Shown here: one piece after another, positions 1 through 9,939 of the stretch
Layout of the letters: the number at the start of each line of letters is the position of its first letter
Position numbering within the stretch: position 1 is the stretch's first letter
Assembly (NCBI GenBank): GCA_903930515.1
Contig: CAIYYW010000313.1
Coordinates: forward strand, 1 to 47,767
Length of the DNA stretch: 47,767 bases
Source of the DNA: an uncultured delta proteobacterium
GTDB taxonomy: Bacteria; RBG-13-61-14; DRUE01
Direction of reading: 5' to 3'
Made by a program: the position numbers and the translations under genes
Notes under the pieces: model-generated
What the model saw: only the letters and a program-made list of their open reading frames with translations
Told to the model about the DNA's origin: nothing
The model's database searches: none

Positions 1-1
1 C

Positions 2-604
2 AACAACGCCACCATCAATGACGGCCTGTCCGCGGTTTCCGCCCTGACCGCCTCGCGGCGATCAAGCTCTAAATTCTTCGGCACCCTTTATACCGTCAAT
101 CTGCGGCGGTTCCTAAAAAACCCCGGGCCGATTATCGCCAACTTCAGCGGGATCAATACCATTACTCTTTCCCGGAAATTCACCGGCCGGCTGGACCGGT
201 TGATCGCCGCGGTCGCCGACCGGACCGGCGAGCACAAGCGTCGTTTGCCCGGGATCGCTTTTTCCCTGCTGCCCGTGTTGTTTTTCTGGTGGCTCCCTTC
301 CGGCCCCATGCACTTCTTCGGGGTCCGGATCTTTGGACGGGCCGCGGTGGCCCAGGGCAGAAAGTTCGCGGTCTTCACCAATGTGGGGGCGATGGACCCC
401 TTTCTAGAGCCCTTTGGGGAGGACGCCCTTGAGGCTTATATGATCGGGCCATTCCAGCGAGGATTTGAGGTGCCGATCGTGATCGCTTCCGGCTTCCGCG
501 ACCGCCTGTCCATTTGCGTTTGCGCCGCGGATGACCTCACCAGGGAAAGCGTGCAAGGACTGGTTTCAGACTGGCGAGAAATCCTGGCAAGTTTTAACCG
601 CTGA
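2..604 (+). CDS. Condensation-type acyltransferase, C-terminal part (partial)
   Basis: The frame is open from base 2 to the TGA at 602-604, giving the last 200 residues of a gene that begins upstream of the window. The fragment carries NDGLSAVSALTASRRSSS followed by TLYTVNLRRFL and, nearer the end, TNVGAMDPF. This resembles the C-terminal half of condensation-domain / alcohol-acetyltransferase-like proteins (CoA-dependent acyltransferase fold), where a conserved 'VNLRR' strand precedes the floor loop. The N-terminal half with the expected HHxxxD catalytic motif lies outside the window, so activity cannot be judged. Family assignment is by pattern only; substrate is unknown. It is convergent with rhlE and separated from it by a hairpin. 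Confidence 0.6.
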   Translation, partial: NNATINDGLSAVSALTASRRSSSKFFGTLYTVNLRRFLKNPGPIIANFSGINTITLSRKFTGRLDRLIAAVADRTGEHKRRLPGIAFSLLPVLFFWWLPSGPMHFFGVRIFGRAAVAQGRKFAVFTNVGAMDPFLEPFGEDALEAYMIGPFQRGFEVPIVIASGFRDRLSICVCAADDLTRESVQGLVSDWREILASFNR

Positions 605-629
605 CCGACGGGCCTGCCCGGCCGTCGGT
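604..629. terminator. Hairpin between convergent genes
   Basis: ACCGACGG (604-611) pairs exactly with CCGTCGGT (622-629), with further pairing possible inside the loop. It begins on the stop codon of the upstream acyltransferase and lies before the end of rhlE on the other strand. No T-tract follows on the plus strand, so it is a plausible bidirectional terminator or mRNA end-protecting hairpin rather than a textbook intrinsic terminator. Confidence 0.45.
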
Positions 630-665
630 TATGCCCTGGTTTCAGGTCTCGGGATACTCTTCCGG

Positions 666-1907
666 TCAGGCCACTCTCTGGCGGCAGCTTTTCCGACCGA
701 ACCTTCTTCCGCTGTTGGTGCGGAATTGCGCTCCGGCCCGGGCTTCATGCTGACGCGGGACATTGATCTTGAATTCCGCGGGAAAATTCGGGTGTTCCTT
801 CCGCTCCAATTCCCGCCCGATGAACCGCTCAACCCGGTTCAGGTTAGATTCCTCGTCAAAGGCCACCAGGGTGACCGCGTCTCCGGCGTTATCCATCCTG
901 CCGGTCCTTCCCACCCGGTGGATGTAGTCCTCCGGGCTGTCCGGGACATCAAAGTTGACCACGCAGGAAATACCCTGGACATCAATCCCGCGGGCCGCGA
1001 TGTCGGTCGCGACCAGGACCTGGCAATGGCCGCGCTTAAACCCTTCCAGGGCGCGGATCCGTTGCGCCTGGCTGCGGTCGGAGTGGATCGCGGTCGCTTT
1101 CACGCCCGAGTGCTCCAGCCGGCGGGTGATCCGGTCCGCGCCGTGCCTGGTCCGCGAGAACACCAGCACGCTTTTCATTTCCGGATTCTTGAGCAGCTCA
1201 ATCAGCAGATCAATTTTATTCTCCCGGCCGATCCGGTAAACCTGCTGGTTGATGGCCTCTGCGGGATTCCGCGCAATCCCCGCTTCAACCGTGACCGGGT
1301 CCTTCATATAGCGGAGCGCGAGGCTCTTAATCTCCGAGGGCATGGTCGCGCTGAAGAGCATGGTCTGCCGATCTCTCGGCAGGACCTGGATGATGCGCCG
1401 GACCTGGTCTATGAAACCCATATCCAGCATCCGGTCCGCCTCGTCCAAAACCACGATCTCAACCTGGGACAGGTTCACGGTCCCGCGGTTCAGGTGATCC
1501 AACAGACGGCCCGGGGTCGCAATCACCATATCCATTCCCCGCCGGAGCGCGTCAATCTGGTTCCCGATGCTGACTCCTCCGAAAGTGGCCACGGTCTTGA
1601 TCTGCATAAACTTGCCGTATTTGATGGCGAACTGCTCGTTCTGGAGCGCGAGTTCGCGGGTGGGGGTGACCACCAACGCCCGCACTTTTTTCTTGCCCCC
1701 ATTCTGCGGACCCGCGGAGAGCCGGTCCAAAATCGGCAACATAAACGCCGCGGTCTTGCCGGTCCCGGTCTGGGCGCGGCCGATCACATCCTTGCCGCTT
1801 AGCGCGAGCGGGATCGCCTTGATCTGGATTTCGGTGGGATTTTCGTAGCCTGCCGCGAGAACACCTCTCAGCAGATGGTCGGATAGACCAAACGATTCAA
1901 ATGACAT
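666..1907 (-). CDS. rhlE: DEAD-box ATP-dependent RNA helicase, RhlE type
   Basis: This 413-residue DEAD-box helicase unwinds RNA duplexes, typically in ribosome assembly and RNA decay. All motifs are visible in order: the F..FGLS / ENPTEIQ Q-motif at the N-terminus, AQTGTGKT (motif I), PTRELA (Ia), TPGR (Ib), DEAD (II), SAT (III), and in the second RecA domain VATDIAARGIDV and HRVGRTGR (VI). A short Arg/Lys-rich tail after the helicase core (about 40 residues) is usual in RhlE proteins and helps bind RNA. The ATG at 1907 follows AAGGAAGG at good spacing. The gene stands alone, with 272 bp upstream to the next gene. RhlE versus DbpA/CsdA-type naming rests on core similarity only. Confidence 0.9.
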   Translation of the reverse strand: MSFESFGLSDHLLRGVLAAGYENPTEIQIKAIPLALSGKDVIGRAQTGTGKTAAFMLPILDRLSAGPQNGGKKKVRALVVTPTRELALQNEQFAIKYGKFMQIKTVATFGGVSIGNQIDALRRGMDMVIATPGRLLDHLNRGTVNLSQVEIVVLDEADRMLDMGFIDQVRRIIQVLPRDRQTMLFSATMPSEIKSLALRYMKDPVTVEAGIARNPAEAINQQVYRIGRENKIDLLIELLKNPEMKSVLVFSRTRHGADRITRRLEHSGVKATAIHSDRSQAQRIRALEGFKRGHCQVLVATDIAARGIDVQGISCVVNFDVPDSPEDYIHRVGRTGRMDNAGDAVTLVAFDEESNLNRVERFIGRELERKEHPNFPAEFKINVPRQHEARAGAQFRTNSGRRFGRKSCRQRVA

Positions 1908-2179
1908 AATAACCTTCCTTTTTTAGGGTTTAAAGTCCGTGTGAGGCGATTTTCCGTGAGGAAATACGAAGGTAAAAAAACATGCGCTTATGCATTATTA
2001 TTTCAACCAGTTCGCGGAAGCAGCTGCCTCACCCAGCAGAATCAATTATTAACGGTCCGATACCGAGAACCTTCTGCTGTTTCTACTTCTCAGATCAGGA
2101 GTATACACATTTTCCGCCTGATTGCAAGCACGGGCCGTAACCGGTCCTTAAAATCAAGCCTGCCCGGTATTCCTTCCGG
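1908..2179. other. Intergenic leader region of rhlE
   Basis: About 270 bp separate rhlE and the esterase, which both run on the minus strand. The stretch is more A+T-rich than its neighbours. A frame on the plus strand (1941-2255) has no ribosome-binding site and an unstructured composition, so I do not call it. The region must hold the rhlE promoter and possibly a long 5' leader, but I see no clear -35/-10 pair. Confidence 0.4.
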
Positions 2180-3814
2180 TCATTTTTTCTCCGCGATTGA
2201 ATTGCTGGGCTTGCCGATGAAGACCTCCTGCATAGAGCGCTCCGCGAACCAATGATACCGCTGGATCTCTTTTTCCGTGAACGGACGGGAGGAGATCTCG
2301 GTATTGAAGTAGAGCCGCTGGGGGTCGCGGTTGGTGAAAGCCGGCCAGGAAGGAATTCCTTTTCCGTTGGGGTTTCCGCTCCGGGCGAAATTTCCCAGGT
2401 AGTCCATCATAATGAAACTCAGGTATTCGCTTTTCTGATAGGTCTTCTTGCTGGCGAGCAGCTTGGCGATCTCGGCGTCCGGGTGCATGGCGCCGAACAC
2501 GAACGGGACATCAATGGCGTGGAACGCGCCCATCTTGTGCGGGAACCGGGTCTGGTCCCAATCAAAGCGGTAGAGATACACCGGGTTCTTCCCGGACATC
2601 GCCGAGGCCATCATAAAAGCCGGGGTTTCAAAAACCATCTGGTTGCCAAAGGCAAAAGCCACATCAATCGGACGGCGGTAGTCCTGATAGTCATACATTG
2701 ACAGGATCTGACCGCTGTTCGGGCCGGTGAGCAGTTTGATCAGGGAGTTGACCGCGCCGCGCGACCACAGCCCCAGGCCGGAAAGGGTCATCGTATATAT
2801 CCTAAGCTCGTCCCGGGTGGTCCCGAAGATCACCGGCACCTGTTGGTAATTACCGGCCTGGATCATCTTGACCGGGGTGTCCGGCAAAAAAGCCCCGTCA
2901 ATGGTCGGGCTCCAGGCAACCCCGCCGGAAAAAAGGTCGTTCCCGGTTTTTTTCAAAAACGATCCCATCGGCTTGGACCGGAGACAGCCGAGCAGGTCTG
3001 CGCCTTGGCAGCCAATATCGCTCGCGAGCTTTTGGCTCTTCTTATATCCGTCTTCCAGGCTGGTCATCAGCCGGCAGGGACCGCTCATAACCATCGCACG
3101 CTGGAAAAGGCCCCGGGCCTCCGGAGAAACCAGCAGGGCGCATACGCTCATCCCGCCCGCGGACTGTCCGAACACCGTCACATCCTCCGGGTCGCCTCCA
3201 AAAGCGGAGATATTATCGCGAACCCATTCCAAGGCCCGCGCCTGGTCCTGGATCCCGTAATTGCCCGTGGCCCCCTTCGGGTCTTCGCTCTTCAGCTCCG
3301 GCAAAGCCATAAATCCCAGCGCGGCCAGGCGGTAATTTATGGTCACCACCACCAGCCCCTCCCGCCCTGCCAGGTTGCTCCCGTCGTAAATATCAAAACT
3401 TCCGGACCCGCCCACAAACCCGCCCCCATAAATCCAGACCATCACCGGAAACTTGCCCGTCGCAGCCGGCCTGAAAACATTCAAATAAAGGCAGTCCTCA
3501 CCATATGATTCCGCCTTGCCCCCATTCAAAAAGTCTTCCTCCTGCAAACAGGCCGGGCCGAATTTGGTCGCTTCAAATACCCCAGGATGCGGCGCGGGCG
3601 GCTCCGGTCTTTTCAGCCTGAGCGCTCCCACCGGCGCCTTGGCAAAAGGCATCCCCCGGTAAACGCACGCGCCAAATTCAGCGTCTTTAAAACCTTTGAA
3701 CAAACCCTGACCGGTCTTAACCGGCTCCGAGCAAAAATCTTCCGCCCGGGCCGCGGCGCAGGTGATGACCAGGACCATTAACGCCAACCCGCAGTTCCAA
3801 CCCAATCTTCTCAT
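2180..3814 (-). CDS. Secreted type-B carboxylesterase
   Basis: This 544-residue alpha/beta hydrolase of the carboxylesterase type B / cholinesterase family would cleave carboxylic esters outside the cytoplasm. A signal peptide MRRLGWNCGLALMVLVIT...ARA opens the protein. The oxyanion-hole strand reads WIYGGGFVGGSG, the nucleophile elbow is FGQSAGG, and the late catalytic His lies in HAIDVPFVFG. The ATG at 3814 is preferred to an upstream in-frame ATG at 3865: it is preceded by GAAGGGG at good spacing and puts the signal peptide first. It is monocistronic, between rhlE and the divergent rplU. The substrate is unknown; family members act on xenobiotic esters, p-nitrobenzyl esters or carbohydrate esters. 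Confidence 0.88.
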   Translation of the reverse strand: MRRLGWNCGLALMVLVITCAAARAEDFCSEPVKTGQGLFKGFKDAEFGACVYRGMPFAKAPVGALRLKRPEPPAPHPGVFEATKFGPACLQEEDFLNGGKAESYGEDCLYLNVFRPAATGKFPVMVWIYGGGFVGGSGSFDIYDGSNLAGREGLVVVTINYRLAALGFMALPELKSEDPKGATGNYGIQDQARALEWVRDNISAFGGDPEDVTVFGQSAGGMSVCALLVSPEARGLFQRAMVMSGPCRLMTSLEDGYKKSQKLASDIGCQGADLLGCLRSKPMGSFLKKTGNDLFSGGVAWSPTIDGAFLPDTPVKMIQAGNYQQVPVIFGTTRDELRIYTMTLSGLGLWSRGAVNSLIKLLTGPNSGQILSMYDYQDYRRPIDVAFAFGNQMVFETPAFMMASAMSGKNPVYLYRFDWDQTRFPHKMGAFHAIDVPFVFGAMHPDAEIAKLLASKKTYQKSEYLSFIMMDYLGNFARSGNPNGKGIPSWPAFTNRDPQRLYFNTEISSRPFTEKEIQRYHWFAERSMQEVFIGKPSNSIAEKK

Positions 3815-3919
3815 CTCAAACCCCTTCTTTTCAAGATATTTTCCGCTGCTATATTCCCCAGCCAAATGGTATCATATCTTTCGCACCTTTCCCACCTTTC
3901 CGCCTTTTCCCGCCTCTGG

Positions 3920-3947
3920 TTGATTTTGCTGGAAATTTGGTTATGAT
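3920..3947 (+). promoter_or_regulatory. Probable sigma70-type promoter of rplU-rpmA
   Basis: TTGATT (3920-3925) and TATGAT (3942-3947) are separated by 16 bp. Transcription would start near 3954, leaving a leader of about 55 nt before the rplU ATG at 4009 with its strong AAAGGAGAAGGA ribosome-binding site. The leader could host an r-protein autoregulatory structure, but I do not recognise one. Confidence 0.5.
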
Positions 3948-4008
3948 AAGTGGTCTTGAATTTACCATCCTGAGCGATGGACTTTTTAGAGCGGAAAGGA
4001 GAAGGAAG

Positions 4009-4368
4009 ATGTATGCAGTAATCGCGACCGGTGGCAAGCAATACCGGGTATCTCCCGGGGAAGTGGTAAAGGTGGAGTTGTTGGAGGGCGAGCCTGGGAA
4101 AGAGGTTGTGTTTGACCGGATTCTGATGGTTGCCGGGGAGCAGGTTTTGGTGGGCGCTCCCAATGTGGAAGGCGCAAAGGTGGTTGGGGAAGTGGTGAAG
4201 CATGGCCGGTCCGCCAAGGTGATTGTGTTCAAGTACAAGCGCCGCAAGCATTACTCTAAGAAGCAGGGCCATCGCCAGCATTACACCGCGGTGAGGATCA
4301 AGGAGATTATGGTCGGAGACCAGCCTTTGAAAGAGGCGGAAAAAGCAGAAGCGAAAGTCGGGGTTTGA
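4009..4368 (+). CDS. rplU: 50S ribosomal protein L21 (bL21)
   Basis: This 119-residue large-subunit protein binds 23S rRNA near L20. The sequence opens MYAVIATGGKQYRVSPGEVV and carries the L21 signature KHGRSAKVIVFKYKRRKHY followed by KKQGHRQHYTAVRI. The ATG at 4009 is preferred over an earlier in-frame ATG (3937): it matches the family N-terminus and is preceded by AAAGGAGAAGGA. It is followed by rpmA, the almost universal partner, after a 71-nt gap that contains a palindromic element. Confidence 0.98.
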   Translation: MYAVIATGGKQYRVSPGEVVKVELLEGEPGKEVVFDRILMVAGEQVLVGAPNVEGAKVVGEVVKHGRSAKVIVFKYKRRKHYSKKQGHRQHYTAVRIKEIMVGDQPLKEAEKAEAKVGV

Positions 4369-4372
4369 TTTG

Positions 4373-4403
4373 TGTGCGGACAGGAGTGTCCGCACCACGA
4401 AGA
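4373..4403 (+). repeat. REP-like palindromic element, copy 1 (after rplU stop)
   Basis: GTGCGGACA (4374-4382) and TGTCCGCAC (4387-4395) form a perfect 9-bp stem around a GGAG loop, followed by CACGAAGA. The element begins 4 nt after the rplU stop codon. A second copy in the transcript sense lies after ispF (32474-32506). A degenerate direct repeat CACGAAGACTAA / CACAAAGACTAA follows, ending just before the rpmA ribosome-binding site. Confidence 0.75.
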
Positions 4404-4439
4404 CTAACGCACCACAAAGACTAATATCGGAGGAGTAAG

Positions 4440-5793
<1,354 letters not shown>

Positions 5794-5794
<1 letters not shown>

Positions 5795-6936
5795 TGGAAA
5801 AATGTCGGGCGCGGATAAGGCAGGCGCGGAGGGTGGCGCTCAAGGTTGGAAGCCAGGTCTTGCTGGATAAAAACGGCAGGGTTGACCCCGCAGTTTTCAG
5901 CCGAATCGCCTTGGCCGCGGCCGGATTGATCGGGCAGGGGAAGGAACTGGTAATCGTTTCCAGCGGCGCGATCGCGAGCGGGAGGGCGGCTCTGTCCAGG
6001 GAAAAAGGTTTGCTGACCCTTCCGGAAAAGCAGGCGGTGGCCTCGCTGGGACAGCCGATCCTGATGCGGAACTGGGGCCGGGCTTTTTCCGAGCATCAAA
6101 TCCTGGTCGGACAAGCCCTGCTCACCCACGATGATTTTTCGCAACGGCAAAGATACCTCCATTCCCGCAACACTTTAGAGCAGATGCTCAAGCTGAAAAT
6201 ACTGCCCATCATCAACGAGAATGACGCGGTGGCGGTGGAGGAGATCAAGTTCGGGGACAATGATTTGCTCGCGGCTTTGGTCGCGGTGATGCTGAAAGCG
6301 GATTTGCTGGTGATCCTGTCGGTCGCGCCCGGCCTGTGCGACCTGGACCCGCTGATCCATCCGGAAGCGAAAGTGATCCCGATCGTGCGCGAGTTGAGCA
6401 GGAATCTCTACGAGTGCGCCGGCAGCGGCAAGAGCGAGACCGGCTCCGGCGGGATGGAGAGCAAGCTTAGGGCCGCGGAGATCGCGGGGGCCGCGGGGAT
6501 TCTCACTTTCATCGGCTCGGGCAAGGAGCCCGGGGTTTTGGAAAAATTGATGGATGGAAAAATTCTCGGGACCTTGATTTTGCCGGATAAGCAAAAGCTT
6601 TCCGGACTCAAGCATTGGCTCTTGTTCGCGGGCAAGGCCAAAGGGGAACTCCGGATTGACCAGGGAGCGGTTAAGGCTCTGAAGGAGCAAAAGAAGAGTC
6701 TGCTCCCGAGCGGGGTTCTGGAGGTTAAGGGTAAATTTTTAGCCGGGGAATTAGTGCGGGTTGTGGACGAGCAGGGGAAGGAATTGGCCAAGGGCCTGGT
6801 CAATTACGGCGCCTCGGATTTGAAGCGGATCAAGGGGATGCGCACGGACCGGATCCAGGAAATCCTTGGGAGCAAGGATTATGACGAGGTGATTCATCGG
6901 GACAATCTGGCGGTCTCGGGCCGGGATAAGGTTTGA
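5794..6936 (+). CDS. proB: Glutamate 5-kinase
   Basis: ProB phosphorylates L-glutamate as the first step of proline synthesis. The amino-acid-kinase domain has [39 protein letters not shown] and the [15 protein letters not shown] loop. A C-terminal PUA domain follows (about the last 85 residues, from [19 protein letters not shown]). The length of 380 residues fits the kinase+PUA form. Two adjacent ATGs (5791 and 5794) overlap the obgE TGA; GGAGG at 5785-5789 gives better spacing for the second. It is translationally coupled to obgE, and proA follows. Confidence 0.96.
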
Positions 6937-6994
6937 TCCCGGGTTTGCAACCGGAGACAAATCCATTATTTTAATGGGGAAGCAACAGGGAGAA

Positions 6995-8248
6995 ATGGGG
7001 AAGGAAATACTGCAATCGGCGCAACGGGCCAGGGAGGCCCGGCTTAAGCTCCGGACCGCGTCCGGCCCGGTCAAGAACCGGGTTCTGGAACTGATCGCCG
7101 AGGGCCTGGTCAAAGGGCAAAAGCAATTGCTCTCGGCCAATGCCCTGGACCTGAAATCGGGCGGGAAAAAGGGGTTGAGCGAGGCGATGCTGGACCGGCT
7201 CCGGCTCTCCAAAGAACGGATCCAAGAGATGGCCGAGGGAGTGACAGAGGTGATCAAGCTGCCGGACCCGGTCGGGCAGATCACCGGGATCCAGACCCGG
7301 CCCAACGGATTGCTGGTCGGCCGGATGCGGATCCCGCTCGGGGTGATCCTGATCATTTACGAGGCCCGTCCCAATGTGACGGTTGAGGCCGCGGCCCTTT
7401 GCCTGAAAAGCGGGAACGCCGTGATCCTGCGCGGAGGCTCCGAGGCCATCCATTCCAATCTGGCGCTGGGGAAAATTTTGGGCGCGGCCTTGACCAAGGC
7501 CGGTCTGGACCCGAACACGGCCCAGGTGGTCGCGACCATTGAGCGCGAGGCGGTGAACGAGCTGTTGAAGCTGGACCGGTATATTGACCTGGTGATTCCG
7601 CGCGGGGGAGAGCAGTTGATCCGCAAGGTGGTGGAGCTTTCCCGGATCCCGGTGCTAAAGCATTACAAGGGGGTCTGCCATATTTTTGTGGACCGGGGGG
7701 CTGATTTGGAAAAAGCCCAAGCCATCTGTTTGAACGCCAAGGTCCAGCGGCCCGGGGTCTGCAACGCGATGGAAACGCTTCTGGTGGACGAGCCGATCGC
7801 GAAGAAGTTTTTGCCGGAAATGGCCCGGCTTTTCCGTAAGGCCGGGGTGGAACTCCGCGGGGATCAGCGGACGCGCGCGATGGTCCCGACCGCGAAGCCC
7901 GCGACCGAGGATGACTGGAAAGCGGAATATCTGGACCTGATTTTGGCGGTCCGGGTGGTGGACGGGATGGAAGCGGCGATCCGGCACATTCAGCAATACG
8001 GCTCCGACCATACCGATGCGATCATCACGGAAAATCATACTCGGGCGATGGAATTCATCCAGCGCGTGGATTCCAGCTCGGTGATGATCAACGCCTCCAC
8101 CCGGTTCAGCGACGGGTTCCAGTACGGGCTGGGCGCGGAGATCGGGATCAGCACCACCAGGCTGCACGCTTATGGGCCGATGGGTTTGGAGGAGTTGACG
8201 GTTGCCAAGTTTGTGGTTTTCGGGAACGGACAGACCCGGGAAAAATGA
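6995..8248 (+). CDS. proA: Gamma-glutamyl phosphate reductase
   Basis: ProA reduces glutamyl-5-phosphate with NADPH to the semialdehyde, the second step of proline synthesis. This aldehyde-dehydrogenase-fold protein shows [30 protein letters not shown] and the catalytic cysteine segment [18 protein letters not shown] chose the ATG at 6995, which follows AGGGAG and gives 417 residues, the usual length. An ATG at 6974 would add seven residues but has no ribosome-binding site. It sits 58 bp after proB. Confidence 0.95.
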   Translation: MGKEILQSAQRAREARLKLRTASGPVKNRVLELIAEGLVKGQKQLLSANALDLKSGGKKGLSEAMLDRLRLSKERIQEMAEGVTEVIKLPDPVGQITGIQTRPNGLLVGRMRIPLGVILIIYEARPNVTVEAAALCLKSGNAVILRGGSEAIHSNLALGKILGAALTKAGLDPNTAQVVATIEREAVNELLKLDRYIDLVIPRGGEQLIRKVVELSRIPVLKHYKGVCHIFVDRGADLEKAQAICLNAKVQRPGVCNAMETLLVDEPIAKKFLPEMARLFRKAGVELRGDQRTRAMVPTAKPATEDDWKAEYLDLILAVRVVDGMEAAIRHIQQYGSDHTDAIITENHTRAMEFIQRVDSSSVMINASTRFSDGFQYGLGAEIGISTTRLHAYGPMGLEELTVAKFVVFGNGQTREK

Positions 8249-8267
8249 AAAACAGGGGAGAACGATT

Positions 8268-8909
8268 TTGAATATCGGGGTTTATGGAGGCACTTTTAAT
8301 CCGATCCATTTCGGTCATTTGCGGACCGCGGAGGAGATCTGGCATCAATTCAAGCTCAGGCAGGTGATCTTTGTGCCCAGCTCCAACCCTCCCCACAAGG
8401 ACGAACAGGTGATTGATCCCCTCCACCGACTCAAGATGGTCACCCTGGCCATCACCGGCAACGACCATTTCACATGCTCCGACCTGGAACTGGTGCGTCC
8501 GGGGAAAAGCTACACCATTGAGACGCTCAAGGAACTGAAAATGCAGAACCCGGAGGCGAACTTTTATTTCATTATCGGAGTGGACGCTTTTTTGGAAATT
8601 GACACCTGGTATCACTGGCAGGAGCTGTTCCGCGAAACCAATTTCATCGTCACCACCAGGCCGGGAAGCAAAAAGGTCGCGCCCTCCAAAATGATCCCGG
8701 AGCCGGTGGCCGACCAGTTCAAGTGGCGCCGCAAGGAGCGCGAATTCATTCACAACTCCGGCCAACGGGTAATTTTTGTGCCGGTGACCGAGATCAACCT
8801 TTCTGCGAGTATGATCCGCGGGATGGTTTGGGAGGGAAAATCCATCCGCTATTTGACGCCGAGGCGGGTTCGGGAATATATTATAGAAAATGCTTTATAT
8901 CAGAAGTGA
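8268..8909 (+). CDS. nadD: Nicotinate-nucleotide adenylyltransferase
   Basis: NadD converts nicotinate mononucleotide to deamido-NAD+ in NAD synthesis. The nucleotidyl-transferase motif GGTFNPIHFGHL lies at the N-terminus and the ISxxxxR-type motif appears as NLSASMIR. The start is a TTG at 8268, preceded by AGGGGAG seven bases upstream. It places NIGVYGGTFNPIH directly after the initiator and gives 213 residues, normal for the family. An upstream ATG (8202) would lie deep inside proA. It is followed 16 bp on by rsfS, its common neighbour. Confidence 0.94.
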   Translation: MNIGVYGGTFNPIHFGHLRTAEEIWHQFKLRQVIFVPSSNPPHKDEQVIDPLHRLKMVTLAITGNDHFTCSDLELVRPGKSYTIETLKELKMQNPEANFYFIIGVDAFLEIDTWYHWQELFRETNFIVTTRPGSKKVAPSKMIPEPVADQFKWRRKEREFIHNSGQRVIFVPVTEINLSASMIRGMVWEGKSIRYLTPRRVREYIIENALYQK

Positions 8910-8925
8910 TGGATTGACCTGAAAG

Positions 8926-9333
8926 ATGAAATCCAAAAAAGAACCCAAGAATTCCGGGATCGGCCCCACGAAACTCAGCAGCAGGAAAAAAGCCCTTTGG
9001 GCGGTGGAAGCGGCGGGAGCGGCCAAGGCGGTTAACCCGGTGGCGCTCCAGGTCGGGAAGCTGGTTAATTACACCGATTATTTCGTGATCCTGAGCGGGG
9101 AGAGCACGGTGCAGGTGAAAGCGATCTTTGACCAGATCTGGATGATGATCCATCAGGCCGGCAGCCGTCCGATCGGCTCGGAAGGGGAGCAGGAGGGCAG
9201 ATGGGTGGTGGTGGACTGGGGGGATGTGGTGATCCATATTTTTTATAAAGGGCTGAGAGAATTTTATGACCTGGAAGAATTGTGGGCGGACGCGCCCCGG
9301 CTGAAAATTCCGGAGCCGGGCAAAGCCAAATAA
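8926..9333 (+). CDS. rsfS: Ribosome silencing factor RsfS
   Basis: This 135-residue protein binds L14 on the 50S subunit and blocks joining with 30S during nutrient limitation. Typical residues are YTDYFVILSGEST, EGEQEGRWVVVDWGDVVIHIF and REFYDLEELW. A basic N-terminal tail of about 20 residues precedes the conserved core. It lies between nadD and rlmH, the classic arrangement. Confidence 0.95.
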   Translation: MKSKKEPKNSGIGPTKLSSRKKALWAVEAAGAAKAVNPVALQVGKLVNYTDYFVILSGESTVQVKAIFDQIWMMIHQAGSRPIGSEGEQEGRWVVVDWGDVVIHIFYKGLREFYDLEELWADAPRLKIPEPGKAK

Positions 9334-9347
9334 ATCCGGACCCGCGA

Positions 9348-9803
9348 ATGAAAATCCGGATCATCGCGGTCGGCAAAATCAAGGATCCCATGCTGCAACA
9401 AAAGATCGCCGACTATTTAAATAAGCTGGGCAAGGGGATTGAGGTTTCCCTCCTGGAAGTCCCGGATGGAAAAGGACCGGCGCCGGAATTAAGAAAACAG
9501 GAATCGGAGAAAATCCTGGACCGCCTTCCGGAAAGAAGTTTGATCGTGGCTCTGGACGAGCGGGGAAAGGAATTAGACAGCTTGCAGTTCGCGGAACTGA
9601 TAAAAAAATTGATCAACCAGGGCCGGGACCTGGCGTTGATTATCGGAGGAGCGTATGGCCTGGATGAAAAAGTCCGGACCCGGGCGGATTTGACCTTGGC
9701 CCTGAGCCAACTGACTTTTTCGCGCGAACTGGCCCGGCTGGTTTTGGCCGAGCAAATCTTCCGGGCCTGGAGTATTATCAAGGGGAATCCGTATCATCAT
9801 TAA
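9348..9803 (+). CDS. rlmH: 23S rRNA (pseudouridine-1915 N3)-methyltransferase
   Basis: RlmH is a small SPOUT methyltransferase acting on helix 69 of assembled ribosomes. The protein starts MKIRIIAVGKIKDP and has the SAM-binding LIIGGAYGLDEKV. The C-terminal ALSQLTFSRELARLVLAEQ and IIKGNPYHH end are diagnostic. The ATG at 9348 gives 151 residues. A longer frame to 9282 would overlap rsfS and lacks family similarity. It is followed 12 bp later by a tiny basic gene. Confidence 0.96.
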   Translation: MKIRIIAVGKIKDPMLQQKIADYLNKLGKGIEVSLLEVPDGKGPAPELRKQESEKILDRLPERSLIVALDERGKELDSLQFAELIKKLINQGRDLALIIGGAYGLDEKVRTRADLTLALSQLTFSRELARLVLAEQIFRAWSIIKGNPYHH

Positions 9804-9815
9804 TAGGAGGAAATA

Positions 9816-9935
9816 ATGGTTAGTCTGACGATTCAAGTGGAACGCCGGAGAAAAATCCGGAGAAATAATGCCGGCAAGGCCAACAAGAGACAGCGGCGCA
9901 AGGGCACGCCCAAATTCCCGATCCAGCCGGAATAA
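9816..9935 (+). CDS. 39-residue very basic small protein
   Basis: The ATG at 9816 follows an excellent AGGAGG ribosome-binding site (9805-9810) and the frame runs to TAA at 9933-9935. The product has 13 Lys/Arg in 39 residues, starts MVSLTIQVERRRKIRRNNAG and ends KGTPKFPIQPE. It has no cysteines and no hydrophobic stretch. It lies 12 bp after rlmH, at the end of a ribosome-biogenesis run, and stops 4 bp before a convergent gene. I do not recognise a family. By composition and context it could be a small RNA- or ribosome-binding protein, comparable in style to bTHX or bL36 but not matching them. Function is inference only. Confidence 0.72.
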   Translation: MVSLTIQVERRRKIRRNNAGKANKRQRRKGTPKFPIQPE

Positions 9936-9939
9936 AATA

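Noticed and set aside
531-1802. Long plus-strand open frame opposite rhlE
   Set aside because: It mirrors the rhlE coding sequence; there is no family motif and no ribosome-binding site. GC-rich codon use leaves antisense frames open.
1941-2255. 104-codon frame between rhlE and the esterase
   Set aside because: No ribosome-binding site, overlaps the esterase end, composition unlike a protein.
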